DNA of 64,000 nucleotides from assembly GCF_001046635.1 (NCBI RefSeq), contig NZ_KQ130453.1, positions 129,001 through 193,000 on the forward strand, in the 5' to 3' direction. The translations under genes were made by a program, and so were the position numbers. This document shows positions 9,327 to 17,866 of this stretch, piece by piece. This DNA is from Novosphingobium barchaimii LL02. Lineage in GTDB: Bacteria > Pseudomonadota > Alphaproteobacteria > Sphingomonadales > Sphingomonadaceae. The first letter of the stretch is position 1. Every line of letters starts with the position of its first letter. The notes beneath the pieces are model-generated. The model was given only the letters and a program-made list of their open reading frames with translations. It did no database searches and was not told the origin of the DNA.

Positions 9327-10691
9327 ATGACCATGATGAAGCTCGATTTCGACGACTGGAACATCCACGTCGGCACGCCCCACCCCTTCAACGAGCGCGT
9401 GCGCCCGGCGATAGACAACGGCACCGGCCGCTCCGATCCGCGCCGCTATCATGACCGCGCCTTCATGCGCGAGGAGTGGGAGAAGGTCTTCGCGAGGAGC
9501 TGGCTGCTGGCTGGCCCGGCCTCCGACATTCCAGAGGAAGGCGACTTCTTCACGTTCGACATCGGCCCGGAAAGCTTCATCATCGTGCGCGGCGCGGACG
9601 ACGCGATCCATGCGCACTACAACGTCTGTCCGCACCGCGGCAGCCGGCTGGTGACGACGGACTTCGGATCGCTCGACCGTTTCACCTGCCCGTTCCATTC
9701 GTGGAAGTTCGACCTGGAAGGTCACAACGTCGCCGTTACCGACCCGGAGACGTTCCGCCCCGAAGTGCTGTGCCATGACCGCAATCTCACCTCGGTACGC
9801 TGCGAGGTGGCGGTGGGGCTGGTGTTCATTTCGATGGACGCCGAAATCGAGCCGGTGAAGCAGTGGCTGGCGCCGATCCTGCCGCAATTGGAGCTTTACG
9901 AGATCGACAAGATGTACGTCGTCCAGCACCGCCGGTCGGACTGGGGCGCGAACTGGAAGGGCGGGGTGGATGCCTTTGCCGAGATCTACCACCTCCACGC
10001 CGTCCACCCGCAGACCCAGTGTCTGATGGACGACCGCACCCAGATCGACCTGTGGCCCGGCGGCCTCTCGCGCCAGTTCGTGCCCTTCGCCCAGCCCGCC
10101 GCGCGCTTCCCGGATCAGGAGACGGTCAATCCCGGCATCCAGTCGATGCTGCGCGATGCCGGGATCGACCCGGCCAGTTACGAAGGCTCCGCCGCGCAGA
10201 CCCGTTCCGACGTGCAGAAGGCCAAGCGCCGCCGCTCCGACGAACTGGGGCTGGGGTACGAGAAGTTCAGCGACAGCCAGCTGAGCGACTCGGTGGTCTA
10301 TTCGCTGTTTCCCAACGGCCAGATCGGCTGCCATCCGGAGGCGATCTTCCTCCACCGGTTCATGCCGCACGCCAGCGACCCGAACCAGTTCACCTATGAT
10401 ACCTGCATCCTCTATCGCCACGTCGACGCGCCCGGTTACAGCGCGCCTGCCTGGATGGGGCTGGGCGATGAGACCGACATGAGCGGGGGCACCCGGCCCG
10501 AGATCGTCCACACCGGCCTTGGCGAACCGCCGGGCCTTGGCGAAGTGCTGGATCAGGATTCCGATCTGCTGCCGATCGTGCAGGCCGGCGCGCGGTCACG
10601 CGGCTTCCGGGGACCGCTGTGGAGCGAACAGGAAGGCCGCCTGCGCCATTTCCACGCCGAACTCGACCGCCGGATGGAGAGGAGCGCATGA
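9327..10691 (+). CDS. Rieske non-heme iron oxygenase, alpha subunit (tandem copy 1)
   Basis: Terminal oxygenase component that hydroxylates or demethylates an unknown substrate with O2. The 454-residue protein has the Rieske [2Fe-2S] ligands Cys101-x-His103 and Cys121-x2-His124 (CPHRG...CPFHSW, 17-residue gap). The catalytic iron region is NWKGGVDAFAEIYHLHAVH, with a likely third ligand in EVLDQDSDLLPIVQAG. I chose ATG 9327 next to AGAGGAG; a GTG at 9309 lacks a ribosome site. Its stop overlaps the next gene by 4 bp. The product is closely similar along its whole length to that next gene, so the pair arose by tandem duplication. No beta subunit, ferredoxin or reductase is encoded nearby. Confidence 0.93.
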   Translation: MTMMKLDFDDWNIHVGTPHPFNERVRPAIDNGTGRSDPRRYHDRAFMREEWEKVFARSWLLAGPASDIPEEGDFFTFDIGPESFIIVRGADDAIHAHYNVCPHRGSRLVTTDFGSLDRFTCPFHSWKFDLEGHNVAVTDPETFRPEVLCHDRNLTSVRCEVAVGLVFISMDAEIEPVKQWLAPILPQLELYEIDKMYVVQHRRSDWGANWKGGVDAFAEIYHLHAVHPQTQCLMDDRTQIDLWPGGLSRQFVPFAQPAARFPDQETVNPGIQSMLRDAGIDPASYEGSAAQTRSDVQKAKRRRSDELGLGYEKFSDSQLSDSVVYSLFPNGQIGCHPEAIFLHRFMPHASDPNQFTYDTCILYRHVDAPGYSAPAWMGLGDETDMSGGTRPEIVHTGLGEPPGLGEVLDQDSDLLPIVQAGARSRGFRGPLWSEQEGRLRHFHAELDRRMERSA

Positions 10692-12049
10692 ACTACGATC
10701 CGCGTAGCTGGGCCGTTCACAAAGGCTCCGAACATCCCTTCGACAAGCCCGCCGCTGCTATCGACAACGGGGCGGAGCGGCTCGATCCCAGCCGCTACAC
10801 CTCGCCCGAATTCTTCGCGCGCGAATGGGAAGAGGTGTTCGCCCGCACATGGCTGCTGGCGGCCCCTTCCAGCGACTTGGTCGAGGCGGGGGACTGGGTG
10901 AAGTTCGATATCGGCCCCGAAAGCTTCATCGTCGTGCGGCTGGAGAATGGCTCGGTCGCGGCGCATTACAATGTGTGCCCGCATCGCGGCAGCCGCCTAG
11001 TCACTGGCGAGATGGGCAGCCAGGACAGCTTCACCTGCCCGTTTCACTCGTGGCGCTTCGGCCTTGACGGGCACAACCAGAAGGTGACCGACCCCGAGAC
11101 TTTCCGCCCCGAAGTGTTGTGCCACGACATCAACCTCACCTCGGTCCGCGCCGAGGAGGCGGTGGGCCTCGTGTTCATCAACATGGACAGGGACGCACCG
11201 CCGCTGGCCGAGTTCCTTGGACCGATCCTGCCGATGCTGGAGACGTACCGCATGGACCGGATGCACGTGGTTCAGCACCGCCGCTCGGACTGGGCGGCGA
11301 ACTGGAAGGGCGGGATCGACGCTTTTTATGAAAGCTACCACCTGCACGCCATCCACCCGCAGACGATGGGCGTCATCGACGATCGCACTCATATCGACCT
11401 GTTCCCCGGCGGGCTCTCGCGCCAGTTCGTGCCGATGGCCCAGCCCAATTCGCACTTCCCGGATCAGGAGGCGATCAACCCGGGTATCGCCATGCTGCTG
11501 GCCGACGCGGGCATCGACCCGGACAGCTTCGCTGGCACCGCAATGGACAGCCGCGCCGCTGTAGCCCACGCCAAGCGCGAACGCGCCGCGCACATGGGGA
11601 TCGATTATTCGCACTTCTCCGATGCGCAGCTGACCGACAGTACGATCTTCGGCATCTTTCCGAACATGCAGTTGGGTTGCCACCCGGAAGCGGTGTTCCT
11701 GCACCGCTTCAAGCCCCACGCCAGCGATCCCGAGCAGTTCACCTACGAGACGACGATCCTCTACCGCCACGTCGATGTGCCCGGCTACGGCGCGCCTGGA
11801 TGGATGGGGCTGGGCGCCGACGTCGACGTGACCGGCGCGACCCGGCCCGAGGCAGTCCACACCGGCCTTGGCGAACCGCCCGGCATGGGCGAAGTGCTGG
11901 ACCAGGATTCAGACCTGTTGCCGATCGTGCAGGCAGGCGCAAGGTCGCGCGGTTTTCGCGGGCCTTTGTGGGGCGAACAGGAAGCGCGGCTGCGGCATTT
12001 CCACAAGGAACTTGACCGCTGGCTGGATGAGATCCCGCCCAGCGCCTGA
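10688..12049 (+). CDS. Rieske non-heme iron oxygenase, alpha subunit (tandem copy 2)
   Basis: Second member of the duplicated pair, 453 residues. Rieske ligands are Cys97/His99 and Cys117/His120, and the iron-site segment NWKGGIDAFYESYHLHAIH is intact. The proteins stay alike to the C-terminus (both end in GARSRGFRGPLW followed by EQE-type residues), but this copy differs around the active-site helix (FYES against FAEI), so the two may act on different intermediates or form mixed trimers. The ATG overlaps the upstream TGA (ATGA), implying translational coupling. A hairpin lies about 30 bp after the stop. Confidence 0.93.
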   Translation: MNYDPRSWAVHKGSEHPFDKPAAAIDNGAERLDPSRYTSPEFFAREWEEVFARTWLLAAPSSDLVEAGDWVKFDIGPESFIVVRLENGSVAAHYNVCPHRGSRLVTGEMGSQDSFTCPFHSWRFGLDGHNQKVTDPETFRPEVLCHDINLTSVRAEEAVGLVFINMDRDAPPLAEFLGPILPMLETYRMDRMHVVQHRRSDWAANWKGGIDAFYESYHLHAIHPQTMGVIDDRTHIDLFPGGLSRQFVPMAQPNSHFPDQEAINPGIAMLLADAGIDPDSFAGTAMDSRAAVAHAKRERAAHMGIDYSHFSDAQLTDSTIFGIFPNMQLGCHPEAVFLHRFKPHASDPEQFTYETTILYRHVDVPGYGAPGWMGLGADVDVTGATRPEAVHTGLGEPPGMGEVLDQDSDLLPIVQAGARSRGFRGPLWGEQEARLRHFHKELDRWLDEIPPSA

Positions 12050-12055
12050 TCCAGT

Positions 12056-12120
12056 AGTCATATTGAGCATAGTGAAGTAAACCCGGAGCAGTTGGCGCTG
12101 CTCCGGGTTGCTCCGTTATT
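12056..12120. repeat. palindromic repeat with strong hairpin after the Rieske pair
   Basis: Perfect 12-bp stem AACCCGGAGCAG (12080-12091) and CTGCTCCGGGTT (12098-12109) with a 6-nt loop. The left flank (GTCAT...CATAGTGAAGTAA) matches the layout of the 2955-3030 repeat, so it is probably the same repeat family. It can serve as a terminator although the T-tract is weak. Confidence 0.6.
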
Positions 12121-12333
12121 TCCGCTATGGCGAGGCGACCTTGCCGCCGCGATGTCAGCAATCGCGTGTGCGATCACCTGGCCATGTTTTCACCGCGCCG
12201 AAGCGATCGGCGCATCGTGCCCGCGATTGCCATGGGCGGCAGATTGAACGCCCCTCCAAGCTGTGTTCATGACCATGACGAAGCGCGCCGGAGCGTGCCG
12301 CGCCGACAGCGTTAAGCCTTGGGAAAGTCTGCC

Positions 12334-14517
12334 ATGAACTTCGACCTTACCGACGAGCAGGAAATGCTGCGCGACACTTTCGCGCGCTTTCTGGACGAGC
12401 ATTCCAGCACGGTGCGCGTGCGCAAGGCGCAGGAAACGGCGGGCTTCGATGCAGGCGTGTGGAGCGGCCTTGCCGACCTTGGCGCCTTTGCGATGCGGGT
12501 GCCGGAGGATGCGGGCGGCATGGATCTGGGCCTGTTCGATGCGGCGCTGCTGATGGAGGAGGCCGGGCGCACGCTTGTTTCCGGCCCGCTTGCCGAGGCG
12601 CTCGTTGCGGCGCGCCTGCTGGGCCAGCTCGGCGGGCAGGACGCATTGCTGGACCAGGCGATGGGCGGCCAGGCGGTGGTTACCATCGCCATGCACGATA
12701 TCGCCGCAAAACCGGTGCAGTGGATCGCGGGCGGCGCGGTCGCGCAGGCCGTGGTCGCCCGGCGCGGCGCCGAGGTTGTGCTGGTAACGGTATCGGGCAG
12801 CGCCGAGGCCAACCTTGCCACCACCCCCATCGCCGAAATCGACCTTGCTTCGGGCGAGACGGCGGTGCTCGGCTCGGGAGAGGAAGCGCTGGCGACTTTC
12901 GCCGCCGCCGTCGAGGAGTGGAAGCTCTACATCGCCGTCAGCCTTTCGGGCATCGGGCGGCAGGCGCTGAAGATGGCGGCCGAATATGCCGGTGAACGCA
13001 AGGCGTTCGGCCAGCTCATCGGTACGTTCCAGGGTATCTCCCACCCGCTTGCGGACCTGTTGTGCGATGTGGACGGCGCCAAGTTCCTCGCCTGGAAAGC
13101 CATCCGCGACATCTATGACGGTTCCGCCGAGGCGGGCCCGGCGATCTCGCTCGCCTACTGGTACGCCTGCGACGCGGCCGCGCGTGCGGTGGCGCAGGGA
13201 CTGCACACGTTCGGCGGCTTCGGCCTGTCGAGCGAGTATGACATCCACCTTTACAACCTGCGCGCCAAGGGCTTGCCGCTGGTCGCGGGCGATCCCGCGC
13301 TCATGCTGGAGGAAGCGGGGCGCCGGCTCTACGCGGGCGAAGTACCGGCGCTGCCGGCATCGGGCGAAGTCCCGCTCGACTTCGATCTGGGCGACGAGGC
13401 ACGGCAGGTCTGCGCGGAACTGGCCGAACTTTTCGCCACCAAGGTCACGCCGGAGATGAAGGCGAAGTTCCACTATTCCTGGGAGGGCTACGTTCCCGAA
13501 GTCCACAAGATGCTGGCCGATCACAAGCTGCTGTTCCCGGGACTGCCGGAGCATCTCGCCGGGCGCAGGATCAGCCCTTATGCGCGGATCGCGGCCATGG
13601 GCGAGCTGGAGCGGCAGGGCTACAACACGCCCGGCGCCAATGTCGCCGCGATGGTGGCGATGATGATCGACAAGTACGGCTCGGACGAACTCAAGGCCGA
13701 CGTTCTGCCCCGGATCACCGGCGGCGACGTGCTGTGTTCGCTGGGCTATTCCGAGCCTTCGTGCGGCTCCGACGTCTTTGCCGCGCAGTGCAAGGCGACG
13801 CAGTTGGAGGACGGCTCCTGGCGCATCGACGGCACCAAGATGTGGACCAGCGGCGCCAACCTTTCCAGCTATGTCCTGATGCTGACGCGCACCAATCCCG
13901 ACGTGCCCAAGCACAAGGGCCTGACGATGTTCATCGTGCCGCTCAAGACCGAAGGCGTCACCGTCCAGGCCGTCCACACCTTCCAGGACGAGCGTACCAA
14001 CATCACCTTCTATGACGGTGTGGTGATCCCCGACAGCTGGCGCCTGGGCGAGATCGACGGCGGCGTGAAGACCATGAGCGCGGCGCTGGAACTGGAGCAC
14101 GGCGGCGGCTTTTCCAAGGTCATGAAGGCGATGATCGAGGCGGCTGTGGAACTGACGGGCGAACTGGGCATCGCGGGCGAGGTCCGCACCCAGTGCCGCC
14201 TTGCGCGCAGCGTGGCGCACCTGTGGATCTCCGACATGCTGACTTACCGCGCGCAGTGGTCCAGCGTGGAAAAGAAGCCGAACCATGCCTTCGGGCCGAT
14301 GGCGAAGATGTATTCCTCCGAGAAATTCCTCAGCGACAGCCGCGATCTGCTGGACCTGACCGCGCCGGTCTCGCTGTCCAGGCGCGCGGGGCCTGCGGGT
14401 TTCCTCAACCAGTGCTATCGCCATGCGGCCGGCACGACGATTTACGGCGGCACCAGCGAAGTGCACCGCTCGATGGTCGCCGAACGTGGCCTTGGCCTGC
14501 CGCGCACCCGTGGTTGA
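12334..14517 (+). CDS. double-length (fused) acyl-CoA dehydrogenase
   Basis: FAD-dependent alpha,beta-dehydrogenation of an acyl-CoA. At about 727 residues it is twice the usual size and contains two dehydrogenase modules. The N-terminal one (from MNFDLTDEQEMLRDTFARFL to about residue 345) is degenerate in the substrate domain. The C-terminal one keeps LGYSEPSCGSDVFAAQCKAT, WRIDGTKMWTSGA and IYGGTSEVHRSMVAERGLGLPR. The usual catalytic Glu of the YEGT motif is Gly here (YGGT); a Glu in LELEHGG could take the isovaleryl-type position. Fused or heteromeric enzymes of this type act on steroid side-chain CoA esters in actinobacteria (family knowledge). ATG 12334 is preferred over an upstream TTG at 12319. 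An enoyl-CoA hydratase follows after 10 bp. Confidence 0.9.
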   Translation: MNFDLTDEQEMLRDTFARFLDEHSSTVRVRKAQETAGFDAGVWSGLADLGAFAMRVPEDAGGMDLGLFDAALLMEEAGRTLVSGPLAEALVAARLLGQLGGQDALLDQAMGGQAVVTIAMHDIAAKPVQWIAGGAVAQAVVARRGAEVVLVTVSGSAEANLATTPIAEIDLASGETAVLGSGEEALATFAAAVEEWKLYIAVSLSGIGRQALKMAAEYAGERKAFGQLIGTFQGISHPLADLLCDVDGAKFLAWKAIRDIYDGSAEAGPAISLAYWYACDAAARAVAQGLHTFGGFGLSSEYDIHLYNLRAKGLPLVAGDPALMLEEAGRRLYAGEVPALPASGEVPLDFDLGDEARQVCAELAELFATKVTPEMKAKFHYSWEGYVPEVHKMLADHKLLFPGLPEHLAGRRISPYARIAAMGELERQGYNTPGANVAAMVAMMIDKYGSDELKADVLPRITGGDVLCSLGYSEPSCGSDVFAAQCKATQLEDGSWRIDGTKMWTSGANLSSYVLMLTRTNPDVPKHKGLTMFIVPLKTEGVTVQAVHTFQDERTNITFYDGVVIPDSWRLGEIDGGVKTMSAALELEHGGGFSKVMKAMIEAAVELTGELGIAGEVRTQCRLARSVAHLWISDMLTYRAQWSSVEKKPNHAFGPMAKMYSSEKFLSDSRDLLDLTAPVSLSRRAGPAGFLNQCYRHAAGTTIYGGTSEVHRSMVAERGLGLPRTRG

Positions 14518-14527
14518 GGAGACGGCG

Positions 14528-15349
14528 ATGACCGAAGAAGCCCCGCACCTGCTGACAGAGGAAACCGGCGGAATCCTCATCGTCACGCTCAACCGTCCCG
14601 AAAAGCTCAACGCGATCAGCCGCGAGATGATGGACCTGTTGACGCAGGCGGTTCTGCGCCTGCGCGAAACGCCCGAACTCAAGGTCATGCTGATCCGTTC
14701 GGCGGGGCGCTATTTCAGTTCCGGCGCGGACCTGCGCGGCGGCAACCGGAATATCGCCTCAGAGGCGAACGTCGCGGCCAACTCCGCCAGCAAGGTGCGC
14801 GAGAACCACCGGCTGAACCTCAACAACATGCAGCAGTTGTGGGACGAGATGGAGCATGTCGAAAAGCCCATTGTCGCCGCACATCATGCGATGTGCGTTG
14901 GCGGCGGACTGGAGATGAGCCTCTCATGTGATTTCCGCCTTGCCGCGAAAAGCGCGGGCTATGCCTTCCCGGAGGGTCTGTTCGGCGTGCTGCCCGCCTC
15001 GGGCGGAGTTTCGCGCCTGACGCGCATCTGCGGGCCGCACTGGGCCCGCTGGCTCATCATGGCGAACAAGCCCGCGAACGCCGACATGGCCCTGACCATG
15101 GGCCTCGTCCATCAGGTCTTCGAGGACGAGACGTTCGAGGCGGAGGTCATGGATTTCTGCCGTCATCTGGCAAAGCAGAACGGCGAGCAGATGGGCGCGG
15201 CCAAGGTCGCCATCGAACTATGCGCGGACGTCGGCCGCGACTCCGCGCGTCATGTCGAGCGGATGGCCAACAGCGCCCTCATGCTGAACCCCGATTACAT
15301 CATGGGCATGGAGTCCTACCTCAAAGGCGTCGGCGGCAAGGCGAATTAG
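14528..15349 (+). CDS. enoyl-CoA hydratase/isomerase family protein
   Basis: Crotonase-fold protein of 273 residues, probably hydrating the enoyl-CoA made by the dehydrogenase just upstream (10-bp gap, same operon). The CoA-binding segment reads FSSGADLRGG. The two family glutamates are both present, in CVGGGLEMSLSCDF and AFPEGLFGVLPASGGVSRL, so it should be a competent hydratase. The ATG at 14528 follows GAGGAGACGGCG; reading further upstream overlaps the dehydrogenase in another frame and is not supported. Confidence 0.92.
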   Translation: MTEEAPHLLTEETGGILIVTLNRPEKLNAISREMMDLLTQAVLRLRETPELKVMLIRSAGRYFSSGADLRGGNRNIASEANVAANSASKVRENHRLNLNNMQQLWDEMEHVEKPIVAAHHAMCVGGGLEMSLSCDFRLAAKSAGYAFPEGLFGVLPASGGVSRLTRICGPHWARWLIMANKPANADMALTMGLVHQVFEDETFEAEVMDFCRHLAKQNGEQMGAAKVAIELCADVGRDSARHVERMANSALMLNPDYIMGMESYLKGVGGKAN

Positions 15350-15435
15350 CGCAGGCGAGCCGCCGCCATTGACATGCGCGGGCAAAGCGGACGAGGGGCG
15401 GTGTCACGCCAATCGCTTCTTCGGGTTTCGTTCGC

Positions 15436-15945
15436 ATGCACGTTTCGACACTGCCGCTGGTTCACAAACCAATGGCCTCGCCGGTGGGCGAACTGACGCT
15501 GGTGGGCAGCGATGCGGGCCTTGTGGCGGTGCTTTGGGAGGATGACCGGCCCGGGCGCGTGCCGCTGGGGCTCCTGGAAGACGGCAGCGACCACCCGGTC
15601 CTCGCCGATACCGAAGCCCAGCTGCGCGAATATTTCGCAGGCACCCGCAAGGTGTTCGACCTGCCGCTTGATTTTCGCGGAACCGATTTTCAGAAAACCG
15701 TCTGGCATGCGCTGCGGGAGATTCCCTTCGGCGAAACCCGCAGCTACGCCCAGATCGCCCTGGCCATCGGCCGCCCGACCGCAAGCCGTGCGGTCGGCGC
15801 GGCAAACGGCCGCAACCCGATCTCGATCATCACACCCTGCCACCGGGTGATCGGCACCAGCGGAAGCCTGACCGGCTTTGCCGGCGGGCTGGAAGCCAAG
15901 GCCTGGCTGCTGTGGCTGGAGGCGGGTCAGCCCCTGCTTTTGTGA
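15436..15945 (+). CDS. ogt: methylated-DNA--protein-cysteine methyltransferase
   Basis: Suicide DNA-repair protein that transfers the methyl group of O6-methylguanine to its own cysteine. The 169-residue protein has the C-terminal DNA-binding domain with SYAQIALAIGRPTASRAVG (helix-turn-helix) and the active-site ISIITPCHRVIG containing the acceptor Cys. It lies between catabolic genes, 87 bp after the enoyl-CoA hydratase and convergent with an SDR. It has no evident role in the pathway. Confidence 0.95.
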   Translation: MHVSTLPLVHKPMASPVGELTLVGSDAGLVAVLWEDDRPGRVPLGLLEDGSDHPVLADTEAQLREYFAGTRKVFDLPLDFRGTDFQKTVWHALREIPFGETRSYAQIALAIGRPTASRAVGAANGRNPISIITPCHRVIGTSGSLTGFAGGLEAKAWLLWLEAGQPLLL

Positions 15946-15954
15946 AGGCGCGCG

Positions 15955-16713
15955 TCAGAACGGCCGGATCGTCACACCGTTGTCGATCACCATCTCGGCG
16001 CCGGTGACGAAGCGGGATTCGTCGGAAGCGAGGTAGAGCACCAGTGCCGCCACGTCCTTGGGATGGCCGGCCGTTCCCGGCGGCAATACGCCTTCGGGAA
16101 TATCCCGCGTCTGTCCCGGTCGTCCTTCGGCGGTTTGTACCATCGGCGTCTCGATCGAGCCGGGATGCACCGAATTGCAGCGGATCTTGTAGCCCTTTTC
16201 CTGGCACATCACCGCGACCGACTTGGTCATCGCCCGCACCGCGCCCTTGGCAGCGGAATAGGCGAAGAAGATCGGATAGCCCAGCAGCGCGCCGGTCGAA
16301 CTCATGTTGACGATGGAGCCGCCGCTACCCTTGTTCATCAGCGGGATCGCGTGCTTGCAGCCCAGGAAAACGCCGTCGGTCATGATCGCGCTGACCCAGC
16401 GGAACTGTTCCAGACTGGTCTCCTCGACATCGGCGTTGAGGACGACGCCGGCATTGTTGACCAGCACGTCGAGCCGTCCGAAACGTGCGTCGATCTCCTG
16501 CATGACGGCGATCCATTGCGCCTCGTCGGCAACGTCGAGCGCCATCGCGACGGCGCCGTTGCCGATCCGGTCGGCCACGGCCAGCGCCGGTTCCAGCTTC
16601 ACGTCGGTGACAATGACGACCGCGCCTTCGCGGGCCAACGCCTCACAATCGGCCGCGCCCAGTCCCGAGCCGCCGCCGGTGACCAGCGCGACTTTGCCTT
16701 CAACCCGGCCCAT
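15955..16713 (-). CDS. short-chain dehydrogenase/reductase (SDR)
   Basis: Classical NAD(P)-dependent SDR of about 252 residues. It has the nucleotide-binding VALVTGGGSGLGAADCEAL at the N-terminus, LVNNAGVVLNADV in the middle and a canonical catalytic set (NMSSTG, then YSAAKGAVRAMTKSVAV). The C-terminal FVTGAEMVIDNGVTIRPF is typical. It resembles hydroxysteroid and alicyclic alcohol dehydrogenases, but the substrate is not determined. I chose the second of two adjacent ATGs (16713) because AGGAG is 6 nt upstream. It follows the atypical SDR at 16761-17681 on the same strand after a 47-bp gap and is probably cotranscribed with it. Confidence 0.9.
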   Translation of the reverse strand: MGRVEGKVALVTGGGSGLGAADCEALAREGAVVIVTDVKLEPALAVADRIGNGAVAMALDVADEAQWIAVMQEIDARFGRLDVLVNNAGVVLNADVEETSLEQFRWVSAIMTDGVFLGCKHAIPLMNKGSGGSIVNMSSTGALLGYPIFFAYSAAKGAVRAMTKSVAVMCQEKGYKIRCNSVHPGSIETPMVQTAEGRPGQTRDIPEGVLPPGTAGHPKDVAALVLYLASDESRFVTGAEMVIDNGVTIRPF

Positions 16714-16760
16714 CATTCTCTCCTGTTATTGTCGTTCTGATTGCTAGGGGGCGGCGGGCC

Positions 16761-17681
16761 TCAGGCGGCCCCGTCCTCACTGAAATAGTCCGGCATTCCG
16801 GCGGGCCAGATCACGCCCCACTGCGCCTGTCCGCCGTCGATCACGATAAGGTCGCCGTTGATGAAGCGCGCTGCGGGCGAGGCGAGATAGGCGATGGATT
16901 CCGCCACGTCCCAGGCATTGCCGCGCATCCGCATCGGGTTGGCCTTGTGGAAGCGGGCGAGCGCTTCTTCGGGGTACATGCGAAAGCCCTCGGTCTCGAT
17001 CACGCCGGGACCGATGCAGTTGACGCGGATGTTCCACTGCGACCACTCGGTGGCCAGCGTCTTGGACAGGTAGATCACCCCCGCACGCGCGGCGCAGGTG
17101 TGCGCGGCCTGCGGCATTCCCCGTTCCACATTAGCGACAATGTTGATGATGTTGCCCGGCTTGCCATCGGCGCGCCAGCGCTTGGCGGCTTCCTGCATCA
17201 TCCACCAGGTGCCGTTGAGGTTGGTGTCGATCACCGCCATCCAGCCCTTGCGGCTGAAGTCTATGGCGTCCTGCGGGAACTGGCCGCCGGCATTGTTGAC
17301 CACGGTGTCTAGGCCGCCGAAGTGATCGTGCACGGCGCCGATCAGCGCTTCCACGCCATCGGGGTCGCGGATATTTGTCGGCACGGCCAGCACGTCTCTG
17401 CCGAAGGCATCCTTGACCAGATCGACGGTGGTTTGCAGCTTCTCGGCATCGCGCCCGCAGATGGCGACCTGTGCGCCCAGCTTCGCGGCGAGGAACGCTG
17501 CCGCCTTGCCCATGCCGCTGCCAGCGCCGGTAATCAGTACGGTCTGCCCGGCCAGCATGTCGTCGCGGTAGATCGAGGTCTGCGCGCGCAGTGCCTCCTC
17601 ATCAAGCCCGCGCGCCGGACGGTCCGGGCCGTCATCCTCGGGGCGGAAGGTCTTGGCGGTGAAATTTCTGGGCGCGTTCAA
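16761..17681 (-). CDS. atypical SDR (dienoyl-CoA reductase or citronellol dehydrogenase-like)
   Basis: SDR of 306 residues with a roughly 40-residue N-terminal extension before VLITGAGSGMGKAAA. The Asn region VVNNAGGQFPQDAI is normal, but the catalytic Tyr-x3-Lys is absent: the segment reads HTCAARAGVIYLSKTLATEW, so Thr and Arg stand where Tyr and Lys are expected. Loss of the Tyr is known in 2,4-dienoyl-CoA reductase-like SDRs, which would fit reductive steps of beta-oxidation. The start is TTG at 17681 with AAGGAC upstream; no ATG precedes the nucleotide fold except at 17558. An operator copy lies about 125 bp upstream. Confidence 0.85.
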   Translation of the reverse strand: MNAPRNFTAKTFRPEDDGPDRPARGLDEEALRAQTSIYRDDMLAGQTVLITGAGSGMGKAAAFLAAKLGAQVAICGRDAEKLQTTVDLVKDAFGRDVLAVPTNIRDPDGVEALIGAVHDHFGGLDTVVNNAGGQFPQDAIDFSRKGWMAVIDTNLNGTWWMMQEAAKRWRADGKPGNIINIVANVERGMPQAAHTCAARAGVIYLSKTLATEWSQWNIRVNCIGPGVIETEGFRMYPEEALARFHKANPMRMRGNAWDVAESIAYLASPAARFINGDLIVIDGGQAQWGVIWPAGMPDYFSEDGAA

Positions 17682-17805
17682 ATGGCTTGTCCTTGAAATC
17701 GACGGCTAGATCGATCGCATGATCGGGGCGAATCGACGGCAAAGGGTTCGGCTGCGGCCGGATTTTTCCTCTATCGCGAAGCCACGCTAGCGCCGGCGAT
17801 TCAAA

Positions 17806-17825
17806 AAGACAAACAAGATTGTTTT
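17806..17825. promoter_or_regulatory. 20-bp regulon operator, copy 2
   Basis: AAGACAAACAAGATTGTTTT, matching copy 1 at 16 of 20 positions. It lies between the end of the tetR gene and the start of the atypical SDR, so it should control the SDR pair on the minus strand. Confidence 0.6.
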
Positions 17826-17866
17826 TAGATGTTGGATGGCCACCCGGCTAAAGGCTTGGTTTGCCG

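Noticed and set aside
12190-14688. An 832-codon minus-strand frame opposite the fused acyl-CoA dehydrogenase
   Set aside because: Antisense shadow of a gene with clear motifs; no ribosome site and no recognisable domain.
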